Assembly (NCBI GenBank): GCA_045643285.1
Contig: JAZUKN010000014.1
Location: 43,578-107,577, forward strand
Source of the DNA: UMGS1696 sp045643285
GTDB lineage: Bacteria > Bacillota > Clostridia > Oscillospirales > CAG-272
Direction of reading: 5' to 3'
Length of the DNA stretch: 64,000 bases
Part shown: positions 8,151 to 17,216 of the stretch, in pieces
Position numbering within the stretch: position 1 is the stretch's first letter
Layout of the letters: each line of letters starts with the position of its first letter
Translations under genes and position numbers: made by a program
The notes under the pieces: model-generated
Database searches by the model: none
The model's input: only the letters and a program-made list of their open reading frames with translations
Told to the model about the DNA's origin: nothing

Positions 8151-9464
8151 TCAGCCGAAGATGACCTGATTTACGATGCTTTCGAGATATTCCTGCTTGC
8201 CGGAGGACGGAAGAGCCGGTGCGCCAATTTCGTCGGCGAGAGCCGCAAGCTCTTCAAGCGTTGTCGCCTTATCTCTGATCTTCTTGCCGATGCCGGATGA
8301 GTAGCTTTCGTATTTCTTCTTCACGAATTCGGCGATGCGTCCGTCGGAGATGAGCTTTTCGGCGTTCAGAAGTCCGAGTGCGAATGTATCCATACCGAGG
8401 ATGTACGCTTCAAAGAGGTCTTCTGCGGTGTAGGACGGTCTGCGGCACTTTGCGTCGAAGTTGAAGCCGCCTGTCAGTCCGCCTGCGCGAACGACTTCGA
8501 GCATACACATCGTTGCGGTGTAAACATCGAACGGGAATTCGTCGGTGTCCCAGCCGAGCAGGTAGTCGCCCTGGTTTGCGTCGATAGAGCCGAGCATACC
8601 GTTCATTGCGCTGACGCGGAGATCGTGCTCGAACGTGTGGCCGGCGAGCGTTGCGTGGTTTGCTTCGATGTTGAGTTTGAAGTCCTTGTCAAGCCCGTAC
8701 TGACGGAGGAATCCGATAGCGGTAGCTGCGTCGTAGTCGTACTGGTGCTTCATCGGTTCTTTCGGTTTCGGCTCGATGTAGAAGTCGCCCGTGAAGCCGA
8801 TCTTTCTGCCGTAATCTACAGCCATGTGCATAAGATTTGCGATGTTCTCCTGCTCGAACTTCATATCGGTGTTGAGCAGTGTTTCGTATCCCTCACGTCC
8901 GCCCCAGAAGACGTAACCCTTACCGCCGAACTTGACGGTGAGGTCGAGAGCTTTCTTGATCTGAGCAGCCGCAAAGCAGTAAACGTCTGCGGAATTCGTC
9001 GAGCCTGCGCCGTTCATGAAACGCGGATTCGAGAACATATTCGCCGTACCCCAAAGGCACTTAATGCCTGTCTCTTTCATCTTTGCGAGGATGTAGTCGG
9101 AGATCTCGTCAAGGCGGCGGTTTGTTTCCTTTATATCGTCGGCTTCGGGAACGAGGTCAACGTCGTGGAAGCAGAAGTATTCGATACCGAGCTTCTGCAT
9201 GAATTCAAAGCCTGCGTCGACCTTTGCGCGAGCGTGAGCCATTGTGCCTTTTTCTTCACCGAACGACTTGTCTGCAGTGTCGCGCCCGAACATATCGGTT
9301 CCTGCCGCGCCGAGCGTGTGCCACCACGACATGGCGAACGGGAGATGTTCTTTCATTTTCTTGCCGAGTACGACTTTTTCGGGATCATAGAACTTGAATG
9401 CGAGCGGATTCTTGCTGTTTGAGCCTTCGTATTTTATTGTGGGAATTGATGTGAAAACTGACAT
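8151..9464 (-). CDS. xylA: Xylose isomerase
   Basis: This enzyme interconverts D-xylose and D-xylulose (also glucose and fructose) using two divalent metals. At 437 residues it is the long (class II) form. Typical segments are visible: LAFKFYDPEKVVLGKKMKEH near the N-terminus, FAMSWWHTLGAAGTDMFG, FCFHDVDLVPEA with the catalytic His, VFWGGREGYETLLNTD, and IEPKPKEPMKHQYDYD and IEANHATLAGHTFEHDL with metal ligands. The ATG at 9464 has GGAGGAT 8 nt upstream; an upstream in-frame TTG start is less likely. No xylulokinase or xylose transporter gene is nearby. Confidence 0.97.
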   Translation of the reverse strand: MSVFTSIPTIKYEGSNSKNPLAFKFYDPEKVVLGKKMKEHLPFAMSWWHTLGAAGTDMFGRDTADKSFGEEKGTMAHARAKVDAGFEFMQKLGIEYFCFHDVDLVPEADDIKETNRRLDEISDYILAKMKETGIKCLWGTANMFSNPRFMNGAGSTNSADVYCFAAAQIKKALDLTVKFGGKGYVFWGGREGYETLLNTDMKFEQENIANLMHMAVDYGRKIGFTGDFYIEPKPKEPMKHQYDYDAATAIGFLRQYGLDKDFKLNIEANHATLAGHTFEHDLRVSAMNGMLGSIDANQGDYLLGWDTDEFPFDVYTATMCMLEVVRAGGLTGGFNFDAKCRRPSYTAEDLFEAYILGMDTFALGLLNAEKLISDGRIAEFVKKKYESYSSGIGKKIRDKATTLEELAALADEIGAPALPSSGKQEYLESIVNQVIFG

Positions 9465-9631
9465 GGATATATCCTCCGTAAATATCAACAAAATTTTACA
9501 AATGCATTATATCACATAATTGCAGGATTCGCAAGAGAATTTGCGGATTTCCGATAACCTCGCGGCTTCGCACGAAATATCATTTTTCGCCCGTCGAACA
9601 AATATGCACTTTTTTTATTTAGGCGAAAATA

Positions 9632-9660
9632 AAAAACGTCTTTCGACGTTTTTATTATTT
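9632..9660 (-). terminator. Terminator downstream of the ABC-F gene
   Basis: AAAAACGTC and GACGTTTTT form a 9-bp stem around a TTTC loop, with T/A tracts on both sides. It lies 18 nt beyond the stop codon of the ABC-F gene and can work in both directions. Confidence 0.75.
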
Positions 9661-9677
9661 CATTATTCATTACTCTT

Positions 9678-11612
9678 TCAAAAGCTCTCTTCTTCCTCGT
9701 AAAGCTGCATCAGGCGGTCTTCGGCGATCGTCTTTCTGTCGCTAAGCTCGGCGGCGCGCATATAGTCCGTTGCGGCTTCACCGAACAGAAGATAATCTAT
9801 ATCCGCGATCTCCTTTTCGAGCTTTTCGATCTCTTTTGCGACGTCTGCCTTGTGCTTCTCGAATTTACGCTTGTCCGCGTTCGCTTTTTTCCGCTCAAGG
9901 TATTCGTCCCGTCCGCTCGGCTCTTCTTTCGTCTCCGTCTCACCGACAGGCGCTTTTCCGCGGTTTTCCTTGTATGCGGAATACTCCTCGTACGTCCCCG
10001 GAAAATCCTTTCCGCCGTCGCCGAGGTCGATGAATCTCGTCGCAAGCCTGCTCACGAAATATCGGTCGTGCGACACCGCGATTATCGTCCCGTCGAACGC
10101 AAGCAGTGCGCTTTCCAGTGCCTCGCGCGATTCTATATCAAGGTGGTTCGTCGGCTCGTCGAGGATAAGAAGATTCATTTTCGAGAGTATCAGCTTTGCA
10201 AGCGTCAGCCTCGCTCTTTCGCCGCCCGACAGCACGCGGACTTCTTTTTCGATGTCCTCACCGCGGAACATAAAGAGCGCGAGCGTGTTCCGTATCTCCG
10301 TCTGCGAGAGATTCGGGTACGTGTTCCACAACTCGTCGAGGACGGTGTTCGACTCCGTGAGATTCTGGTTTTCCTGATCGTAGTAGCCGACAGTCACGTT
10401 GTAGCCGAACTCTATTTCTCCGCTGAGCGGCTCAAGCTGACCGAGCAGGATTTTTATGAGCGTCGATTTGCCGCACCCGTTCGGACCGGTGATGAACAGT
10501 CTGTCATGCTTTTTCACGAGGAACGACAGATCACGGAACAGCATATCCGACGTAAAGCCCATCGTCAGCCTTTTCACCGTTGCGACATCGTTTCCGCTCT
10601 CGCCGGACGATTCAAGCCCGAACCGTATCGCTTTCGGTGCTGCTTTCGGTTTTTCGACCTTTTCCATTCGGGCTATCGCTTTTTCGCGGCTTTCGGCGGC
10701 AATGATGTTGCGCTCTCTGTTCCAGCGTCTCTGCTGTTCGATGTACGCCTCAAGACGTGCGATTTCTTTCTGCTGAAGGTCGTACTGTTTCTCCTGCTCA
10801 CGGCGGAATTTCTCTTTTTCCGTGACGTATTCGCTATATCTACATTTGTAGAGCTTTGCTCTGCCGTTTTCGATGTCGAGCGTCTTGTTTGTGACCTTGT
10901 CGAGAAAATAACGGTCGTGCGAGACGAGTATCACGGTCTTCGATTTCGGGTATGCCGCGAGATGATTTTCAAGCCAGCGCATCGTGTCAATATCAAGGTG
11001 GTTCGTCGGCTCGTCGAGGATGAGTATGTCGGGTTCCCTTGAGAGAAGCCGCGCGAGCGCGAGCCTTGTACGCTGTCCGCCGCTCATTTTCGAGACAGGA
11101 GTCGACCACGTTTCCTCACCGAAGCCGAGATTTTCGAGGATACTGCGGCAACGGGACTTGTAGTACAGTCCGCCATCGGAGATGAAGCGGTTATTGAGGT
11201 TTGTATACTCTGTAGAAAGGCGCGAAAGTGTCGCCGTGTCGTCCGGGGACGCTGAATCGAGCGCGGACTGAAGCTCGGCAAGACGCACTTCGGCGCGACA
11301 AAGCTCGGCGAATACCGCGTACATCTGACCGAGGACTGTTTCGTCAACGGACGCACAAGAGTCGCCGAGATTTATGATATTGAAAGCGTCGTCCTGGTGG
11401 AGCATACCGACAGATTTGTCGCGCGCGATATACACTTCTCCCTCGTCGGGCGTGTATTCGCCGGTTATCATGCGGAGCAGTGTCGATTTTCCGCTTCCGT
11501 TGACGCCGACGAGCGCGAGTCTGTCGCCGTCCTCGATCGAGAACGAGACTCCGCCGATTATCTCCCGCGTCCCCACACGGAAAGCGAGATCTTTCGTCGA
11601 TAGTGAGATCAT
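9678..11612 (-). CDS. ABC-F family ATPase (translation factor or ribosome protection type)
   Basis: A soluble 644-residue protein with two ABC domains in tandem and no membrane helices, which defines the ABC-F family acting on ribosomes. Domain 1 has Walker A GVNGSGKST, signature SGGQRTRLAL and Walker B LILDEPTNHLD. A long charged linker (about residues 255-330, KFRREQEKQYDLQQKEIARL) follows. Domain 2 has GPNGCGKST, SGGERARLTL and LLILDEPTNHLD. The C-terminus is a coiled coil (KRKFEKHKADVAKEIEKLEK), as in Uup/YfmR/YdiF-like members. Whether it protects against antibiotics or is a general factor cannot be told. A perfect TCTAC-N4-GTAGA palindrome lies in the coding sequence at 10839-10852. Confidence 0.93.
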   Translation of the reverse strand: MISLSTKDLAFRVGTREIIGGVSFSIEDGDRLALVGVNGSGKSTLLRMITGEYTPDEGEVYIARDKSVGMLHQDDAFNIINLGDSCASVDETVLGQMYAVFAELCRAEVRLAELQSALDSASPDDTATLSRLSTEYTNLNNRFISDGGLYYKSRCRSILENLGFGEETWSTPVSKMSGGQRTRLALARLLSREPDILILDEPTNHLDIDTMRWLENHLAAYPKSKTVILVSHDRYFLDKVTNKTLDIENGRAKLYKCRYSEYVTEKEKFRREQEKQYDLQQKEIARLEAYIEQQRRWNRERNIIAAESREKAIARMEKVEKPKAAPKAIRFGLESSGESGNDVATVKRLTMGFTSDMLFRDLSFLVKKHDRLFITGPNGCGKSTLIKILLGQLEPLSGEIEFGYNVTVGYYDQENQNLTESNTVLDELWNTYPNLSQTEIRNTLALFMFRGEDIEKEVRVLSGGERARLTLAKLILSKMNLLILDEPTNHLDIESREALESALLAFDGTIIAVSHDRYFVSRLATRFIDLGDGGKDFPGTYEEYSAYKENRGKAPVGETETKEEPSGRDEYLERKKANADKRKFEKHKADVAKEIEKLEKEIADIDYLLFGEAATDYMRAAELSDRKTIAEDRLMQLYEEEESF

Positions 11613-11668
11613 TGTTATATCCTATACAGTCAAAGAGGAGGAAACGTGCGTTTCTTCCTCTCCGTTTT

Positions 11669-12565
11669 TTATCTTCTTCTTGTTCCGTCGGAATTGTTGT
11701 ACGGCTCGTCGCCCGTTCTCGGGTAGTAAGCCGAATAATCCGTGCCGTCGTTTGTGTAGCCGTTCTGTCTGCGGCTGTCCTGTGCGCCGTAGCCATTGTA
11801 GCCGCTTCCGTTCTGCTGAGGTCTTCTTTCACGCGAGCCGTAAAGCCGCTCGTCGTACTGAACGTGCGGAACATTGTTCGGCTTCTTTCTGAATATGTAC
11901 TTACGCATGAACGCCGCAACGTCGTCGTTGAACATCGCAATTGCGAACAGCACGACGAATCCGACGACTGCGATAAGCACTATTATCAGTATCGCTTTGA
12001 AAATGCCGCCTATGATCTTGCCGACGGACGCACTGCCGCTCTGTTCGGGCTCTTCTGCCTTTACTTCTGGCAGACGGGACCCGAGCAGTGACGCGAGCTT
12101 TGACGTAGCTTTCATCACGCCCGTGTCGATGCTGCCGCCTGTGAAGTCCGCTTCAAGGTAGTCTTTCGCTATCTGCTGAAGCTCTTCATTCGTCAGCACC
12201 TTGTCGATAGCCGTCGACTGGAGGAAGTAGTAGTTCATGTCGTCGACGGCGATGAGAAGCAGTACGCTTTCTCCGAGCCGCCAGTCGTTGAAGACCGCGC
12301 GCGTGTACTCGCCTATCGAGCTGTCTCCCGTTGTTGAAACGGTGCATACCGCCACGACTGCGCCGACCTTGTCTTCAAGCTCGTCGTTTGCGTTGCGGAT
12401 AGTCCTTACCGTAGCTTCCGAGAGGATACCTGCCCCGTCGGCGATGAAATTATCCGGCTTCGGATAAGACGCCGCGCACACGGGAAGCACAGCCGCGGCA
12501 AGCATTAACGCGAGCGTGAGGACTGCCGCGATCTTCTTTGCGATTACTTTGTTCTGTCTGTTCAT
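11669..12565 (-). CDS. TPM-domain membrane protein
   Basis: A 298-residue exported protein. A signal peptide or anchor (about residues 8-32) is followed by the TPM domain (YPKPDNFIADGAGILSEATV, then the helical ~120-residue fold). A second membrane helix comes near residues 190-212 (AILIIVLIAVVGFVVLFAIA). The cytoplasmic tail is rich in Gly, Tyr, Asn and Arg. TPM (DUF477) proteins face the outside and have been linked to photosystem repair phosphatase activity in plants, while bacterial roles are mostly unknown. It lies in one minus-strand block after the TelA-like gene (15-nt gap). A hairpin at about 11637-11665 separates it from the ABC-F gene. Confidence 0.88.
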   Translation of the reverse strand: MNRQNKVIAKKIAAVLTLALMLAAAVLPVCAASYPKPDNFIADGAGILSEATVRTIRNANDELEDKVGAVVAVCTVSTTGDSSIGEYTRAVFNDWRLGESVLLLIAVDDMNYYFLQSTAIDKVLTNEELQQIAKDYLEADFTGGSIDTGVMKATSKLASLLGSRLPEVKAEEPEQSGSASVGKIIGGIFKAILIIVLIAVVGFVVLFAIAMFNDDVAAFMRKYIFRKKPNNVPHVQYDERLYGSRERRPQQNGSGYNGYGAQDSRRQNGYTNDGTDYSAYYPRTGDEPYNNSDGTRRR

Positions 12566-12580
12566 TTTTTCAGTTTGGGT

Positions 12581-13741
12581 TCATGAACGAATGCTGATCA
12601 GCTTTTCTTTGAGCTCGTTTTCGATTCTGTTAAGCTCATTTTCGGCGTTCGCTCTCTTTTCCCGTCCTTCTTTCTGGATTTCTCTTATTTCGTCGAGGGT
12701 CTTTATGAGGTCCTCGTTCGTTTTCGTCAGTGTTTCGATGTCAACGATGCCGCGCTCGGATTCTTTCGTGATCTCAACGGTAGCGGAATGAAGTGCTTCG
12801 GAGTTCTTCTTGAGCAGTTCGTTCGTCATATCGTTGACGAGCTTGCCGGCTTCCATAGCCTGGTGCGAATGTTCGATGCCGAGAGAAATTACCATCTGGC
12901 TCTTCCAAAGCGGGATAGTGTTCATAATGATAGTCTGGATCTTCTCGGTCATCATCGTGTCGTTGTTCTGCACGAGGCGGATCTGCGGAGACATCTGTAT
13001 CGAAACCATTCTCGTCAGCTCAAGGTCGTGGAGCTTTCTCTCGAAACGAACGCACTGCTCGGAGAAATCGTTTGCCGCCTGTGCGTCTTCGGGAAGACCG
13101 GACTTTTCGGCTTTTTCTTTTAGCTCAACAAGTGTTGTTGCTCTTTCCTTTTCGAGCTTCTTCTTGCCGGCGATAATGTACATCGACAGCTCCTTGAAGT
13201 AGGTCATATTCTTCTCGTACAGTCCGTCGAACATGGTAATGTCCTTGAGAAGAGTGATCTGATGCCCTTCGAGTATCCCGACGATGTCGTCTACACTTTC
13301 TTCGCATTTCGAGTATTTCGTTTTCATATCCTCGAGCTTACGTTTTGTCGAGCGGAACAGACGCTTTATTCCTCTGTCGTTCGAGGTGGCTTCGTCGTTC
13401 ATCGTGCGGAGATTACCGATAAGATCAGTGATCATCGAGCCGACCTCGCCGAAGTCCTTGTTGCGCACGCTTCCGAGAGCGGTGTCCGAGAAATCGGAGA
13501 TCTTCTTCTGAGCGGACGCGCCGTATGAGAGAATGGACGCGGTGTCGGTTATGTCGATCTTTTCGGAGAATTCGTCGATCGCGCGGCGTTCCTCTTCGGT
13601 GAACTGGCTTTCGTCGAGCGCGGGTGCGGCGGCGAGCTGTTCTTCTGCTGTTTCGTCGGCCGTCGGAGCGGCAGGAGTCGGAGCAGCCTGAGCCGCAAAT
13701 GCACCGGTAGGATCAAGTGTAAGTTTGATTTCGTCTGCCAT
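12581..13741 (-). CDS. TelA/toxic anion resistance family protein
   Basis: A 386-residue soluble, mostly helical protein matching the TelA family (PF05816). The N-terminus is an Ala/Pro/Glu-rich disordered region (about residues 12-50). The helical core includes DITDTASILSYGASAQKKIS, LIGNLRTMNDEATSNDRGIK and the family-typical VSIQMSPQIRLVQNNDTMM. Members are tied to tellurite and cell-envelope stress tolerance and often sit near TerD-like or membrane genes. AAAGGAG precedes the ATG. The upstream membrane-protein gene stops 2 nt away, so the two are almost certainly co-expressed. Confidence 0.93.
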   Translation of the reverse strand: MADEIKLTLDPTGAFAAQAAPTPAAPTADETAEEQLAAAPALDESQFTEEERRAIDEFSEKIDITDTASILSYGASAQKKISDFSDTALGSVRNKDFGEVGSMITDLIGNLRTMNDEATSNDRGIKRLFRSTKRKLEDMKTKYSKCEESVDDIVGILEGHQITLLKDITMFDGLYEKNMTYFKELSMYIIAGKKKLEKERATTLVELKEKAEKSGLPEDAQAANDFSEQCVRFERKLHDLELTRMVSIQMSPQIRLVQNNDTMMTEKIQTIIMNTIPLWKSQMVISLGIEHSHQAMEAGKLVNDMTNELLKKNSEALHSATVEITKESERGIVDIETLTKTNEDLIKTLDEIREIQKEGREKRANAENELNRIENELKEKLISIRS

Positions 13742-13743
13742 AT

Positions 13744-14619
13744 TTATTCTCCTTTTTCGTTTTCTTCGTCGTCTTCTTCGACGTCTTTTATTTTTTCACA
13801 TAATAATTTCGGGATCCCGACGAGTCTTACGAGCGCGACTGCCGCGACCGCAAAATATACGAACAATTTGACAGTTGACGGTGCTTCGTCGGCGGGGTTT
13901 ACGTCGTTAAGTCTGTATAAAAGTGCGCCGAGCGAGATTCCGCCTGCGACCGAAAGGGATGCACAGTTCACGAAAACCGCGAACGGAGCCGTCAGCCTCT
14001 TTGAATCGGAAGGAAGCGCGAATCTTGCCTCTGAAATGAAGAACAGCAGGACAGCACAGCGCGTGAGCAGGATCATATTGCGGACTGCACCGTTTATCGG
14101 CACTGTAAAGTCGAAATACGCCGAGAATATTTCAAAATTCACCGACAAAGCCGCAAGGAGCGCACAGAACGCGGTGACTCTGCCGTCGACTTTTGTGAGG
14201 GACAGCACGAAGAAAACGGGAGCGAACAGCGAAAGGATGCCCGAGAGCTTATCGAGAGTGCCGTAATATGCTTCGCCTTTGAAGATCGACGAGAAGAACA
14301 CGACGAACGACGCTGCGCAGGCGACGGCGGCGACAAGACGAACGATCAGAGAGGCAGTCGGCGTGGATGCCTGCGGAAGAAGCGAGCATTTTCCGGTGCT
14401 GAGAGCAATAACCGCGGCAATTACCACGCCTGAAGCGACAAGTCCGGCGGTAAGATAACACCAAAGCGGAGACGAGTAATGCCCGACGGAAAAATCAAAC
14501 CCGAAGTGCATACCGCACCAGTATACACCGGCAATGAGCACGGAAAGAGCGGCGGAAATGACAGTACCGGTTTTTACGAGCCGCGCGTACTTCTCCGCTG
14601 AGAAACTATTGTTTTCCAT
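13744..14619 (-). CDS. Polytopic membrane protein of unknown function
   Basis: A 291-residue protein with about seven or eight hydrophobic helices and an acidic C-terminal tail (DVEEDDEENEKGE). No known family is recognised. The ATG at 14619 has AAAGGTTG upstream; a longer frame starting 135 nt earlier would run through repeat sequence and is rejected. It is the first gene of a minus-strand block with the TelA-like protein (2-nt gap), the TPM protein and the ABC-F ATPase, which suggests a shared role at the membrane, possibly in stress tolerance. Confidence 0.8.
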   Translation of the reverse strand: MENNSFSAEKYARLVKTGTVISAALSVLIAGVYWCGMHFGFDFSVGHYSSPLWCYLTAGLVASGVVIAAVIALSTGKCSLLPQASTPTASLIVRLVAAVACAASFVVFFSSIFKGEAYYGTLDKLSGILSLFAPVFFVLSLTKVDGRVTAFCALLAALSVNFEIFSAYFDFTVPINGAVRNMILLTRCAVLLFFISEARFALPSDSKRLTAPFAVFVNCASLSVAGGISLGALLYRLNDVNPADEAPSTVKLFVYFAVAAVALVRLVGIPKLLCEKIKDVEEDDEENEKGE

Positions 14620-14689
14620 TATATCAACCTTTCGTATAAAACTACAGGATATATTATACAACAAAGGAACGAAATTTTCAAGGGATAAG

Positions 14690-14900
14690 AGGAAAAAACG
14701 CGCTTCGCGGTTTTCGGGTTTGCGTGAATCACACGGCGGCTCACGAAATATCAAGGATTCGCACGAAATGATATTTCATGTTTACACCGTAGGGGAGGGG
14801 GTCCCCCTCCCGCGAATTTGAACAAATCTCACATAGGCGCAAGGAAGAAAACACGAAGTGTTTTCTATCTAATTATTTGTTTGTAACGTTTTCTTCCTTT
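14690..14900. repeat. Dispersed hairpin-scaffold element
   Basis: This non-coding stretch contains several perfect hairpins: AACGCGCTTCGCGGTT, GGAGGGGGTCCCCCTCC after CCGTAGG, and GAAAACACGAAGTGTTTTC after AAGGAA. The linkers match those around 19.2, 47.1 and 51.3 kb, but the stems differ. It fills the gap between the membrane-protein gene and the promoter of the GH20-like gene. Confidence 0.65.
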
Positions 14901-14922
14901 TTTCCACGGAAAAGAAAAAAAC

Positions 14923-14951
14923 TTGCATTTTCCCCGTTCCCGTGATATACT
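14923..14951 (+). promoter_or_regulatory. Promoter of the GH20-like gene
   Basis: TTGCAT (14923-14928), a 17-nt spacer and TATACT (14946-14951), about 50 nt upstream of the ATG. Confidence 0.75.
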
Positions 14952-14966
14952 TATTTCAATCAAAAA

Positions 14967-14982
14967 ATGCGAAATTTCGCAT
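14967..14982. promoter_or_regulatory. Candidate operator palindrome
   Basis: ATGCGAAATTTCGCAT is a perfect 16-bp palindrome starting 15 nt after the -10 box and ending before the Shine-Dalgarno. This is a good place for a repressor to block the GH20-like gene. The regulator is unknown; no regulator gene is adjacent. Confidence 0.55.
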
Positions 14983-14999
14983 AATTCCGGAGGGAAACC

Positions 15000-17093
15000 A
15001 TGCTTTACCCAAGACCGCTTAAATCAAAACTTACAAAAGAATTTCTCACCCTTGATAAGCTGACCGTTTCCGGTGCGTGCGCCGAAACTTTCGTTGCCGC
15101 CGCCGCTTTCCTCGGCTTTGACGCAAAGATCGTTTCGAGATGCCCGAAGATCACGCTTTCCACTGACGAAAACCTCGACGGACTTGACGCATATACCGTA
15201 AAAGTCGGCAAAAAAGTCGAACTGATCGGACGCGACGAAGACGCACTCGCACGAGGCGTGTGGACCGTCCTCGGACTCGTCGAAAAGGACGGCGACACAT
15301 ATAAGATCCCGTGTGGTGAGGTCAATGACCGCGCGTATATGAAGATGCGCGGAGTTCACCTCTTCGTGCCGGCGGCAGATTCCGTCGAAGAATGTAAGCG
15401 CGTCATCGCAGAAGCGGCACGGCTCAAATATAACACCGTCATCCTCGAAACAGGCGGCGGCGTTGAATTCAAAAAGCACCCCGAAGTCAACCGCGCGTGG
15501 ACGAAATTCTGCCGTGATGCACGAAACCACGTCGGCGGTCCGCAGGGACTTCAGGGCTCGCAGGCATATTGGAAAGACTCTACACATGTAGAACTTTCCG
15601 GTGGCGGTTTTATCTCGCAGGAACAGCTCAGAGAGATCACCGACTACTGCCGTCTCCTCCGTTTGGAGCTTATCCCCGAAATACAGTCCCTCTCCCACGC
15701 ATACTACCTCACACTTGCCGATAAGTCTATCGCCGAGCGCCCGTTTGAGGAGTGGCCCGACAGCTATTGCCCGTCGAATCCGAGATCGTACAAGCTCTAC
15801 GAGGAGTGCGCCGAAGAGATCATCGACATAATCAAGCCGAAGCGAGTCTCTATCGGTCACGACGAAGTGCGTATTCTCGGCGAATGCCCGCTTTGCCGTA
15901 AAAAGAGCGGTTCCGAGCTTCTCGCAGGTGACATAAACAAGCTCCACAAATTCTATAAAAAGCACGGCATACAGATCATGATGTGGGGTGAAAAACTCCA
16001 GGATTTCATGAACTTCAAGGGTTGGCGCATGGGCGGTGTCAAGGAAGGTCCGTTCACCGACAGATACGGACGCGACTACATCCTCGATTCCACGAACGGC
16101 GCGCTTGATATGATCCCGAACGACGTTCTGATGCTCGACTGGTACTATTCATGGGGTTACGACACCGAAAAGGACTTCCTCGAACGCGGATTCTCCGAGA
16201 TCTACGGCAACTTCCGCGGATCGCTTATCGCGGATTGGGACAAACGCTCGAAGATCGAGAATGTCGTCGGCGCGGAAGTGTCGACATGGTGTATGCCCGA
16301 CGAGCGCGAGATCGGTTACAACGGCTGGTTCTACGAGCTTGCGTTCTCGGCGGCTGTGCTGTGGCGTGACGATTTCTGCGACGCAAAGCGTGACGAATGG
16401 TCAGACGAAGCTGAGGCAATGCAACCCGTACTGAGACGTGAGCTTCGCGGTTCCGACGACTACGACGGCACGTCAAAGGGACTTAAATCCCTCACACTCG
16501 CAGACAAAGGCGACAAACAGGCAACACCTGCAAAAGTCCAGCCGTCCGTTGACAGATTCATCGCAAAGAAGATCGCCGACAACGCGCTCGGCGAGGCGAC
16601 GGAGCTTGAAGTCGGAAAGAAAGCCGATTCGCTCGTCTTCTTCCACGCGGCAGACAACGCGCCGAAGGACGTTATCAAGACGTGGTACTTCCTCGATCCG
16701 GCACCGAGAATGCCGGCTTCGTATTCCGTCGATTACGAGGACGGGCTGACGATCCGTGTACCCGTGATGTTTCCTCAGATGATCGGCGTATACGACTCGA
16801 CGAGAGAGTTCACACGCCCCGTGGGTGACGAAAACGTGTCTCTCGACGTTGATGACACGAAGAAAGCAAAGGTCAACAACCTTTCTCCGATGTTCGCGCA
16901 GAAGGACGTTTGGCGTGCGACGGCTCTGTATTTCTGCCGCGGGATCGCGCTTGATACAGACGACGGCGAGAAGACCGTGTACGCATACGAATGGAAGAAT
17001 CCGAGACCGGAACATAAGATACTCCGCGTCCGCGTGATCGACGAGGGGTGTTCAAAGATGAACGTGCATCTCTACGGCGTCGGAACGGTTTGA
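15000..17093 (+). CDS. GH20-like beta-N-acetylhexosaminidase (intracellular)
   Basis: A 697-residue glycosidase. The first ~110 residues resemble the GH20 N-terminal domain (LDGLDAYTVKVGKKVELIGRD, DALARGVWTVLGLV). A TIM barrel follows, with YMKMRGVHLFVP, RLKYNTVILETGGGVEF and LRLELIPEIQSLSHAYYL. SIGHDEVR near residues 284-291 corresponds to the GH20 catalytic Asp-Glu pair. The last ~170 residues form an extra domain. There is no signal peptide, so it should act on imported sugars. CCGGAGGG precedes the ATG. It has its own promoter and a possible operator. At residues 197-201 the codons for STHVE contain a TCTAC-N4-GTAGA palindrome (15589-15602). Substrate identity is inferred from the fold only. 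Confidence 0.82.
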   Translation: MLYPRPLKSKLTKEFLTLDKLTVSGACAETFVAAAAFLGFDAKIVSRCPKITLSTDENLDGLDAYTVKVGKKVELIGRDEDALARGVWTVLGLVEKDGDTYKIPCGEVNDRAYMKMRGVHLFVPAADSVEECKRVIAEAARLKYNTVILETGGGVEFKKHPEVNRAWTKFCRDARNHVGGPQGLQGSQAYWKDSTHVELSGGGFISQEQLREITDYCRLLRLELIPEIQSLSHAYYLTLADKSIAERPFEEWPDSYCPSNPRSYKLYEECAEEIIDIIKPKRVSIGHDEVRILGECPLCRKKSGSELLAGDINKLHKFYKKHGIQIMMWGEKLQDFMNFKGWRMGGVKEGPFTDRYGRDYILDSTNGALDMIPNDVLMLDWYYSWGYDTEKDFLERGFSEIYGNFRGSLIADWDKRSKIENVVGAEVSTWCMPDEREIGYNGWFYELAFSAAVLWRDDFCDAKRDEWSDEAEAMQPVLRRELRGSDDYDGTSKGLKSLTLADKGDKQATPAKVQPSVDRFIAKKIADNALGEATELEVGKKADSLVFFHAADNAPKDVIKTWYFLDPAPRMPASYSVDYEDGLTIRVPVMFPQMIGVYDSTREFTRPVGDENVSLDVDDTKKAKVNNLSPMFAQKDVWRATALYFCRGIALDTDDGEKTVYAYEWKNPRPEHKILRVRVIDEGCSKMNVHLYGVGTV

Positions 17094-17124
17094 AGTAAGA
17101 AGTAATAGTGAAGAAGTAGACAAA

Positions 17125-17212
17125 GTTATGATTGCCTGCGGCAAACGATGATGCTGACGCAGTGATGATACGCTACGCGTAACGATGATTGCGCTCCGCG
17201 CAAGTTTCTTTG
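17125..17212 (+). repeat. Tandem array of short hairpins with GATGAT linkers
   Basis: Four small hairpins with different stems (TTGCCTGCGGCAA, CTGACGCAG, ACGCTACGCGT, TTGCGCTCCGCGCAA) are joined by ATGAT or GATGAT. The first is identical to a hairpin in the array at 27359-27624. The array follows the GH20-like gene directly and there is no coding potential. Confidence 0.7.
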
Positions 17213-17216
17213 ATTT

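Noticed and set aside
11637..11665. Terminator between the TPM and ABC-F genes
   Set aside because: The hairpin is good, but the T-tract is on the plus-strand side, while both genes are on minus; kept only as a hairpin mention.
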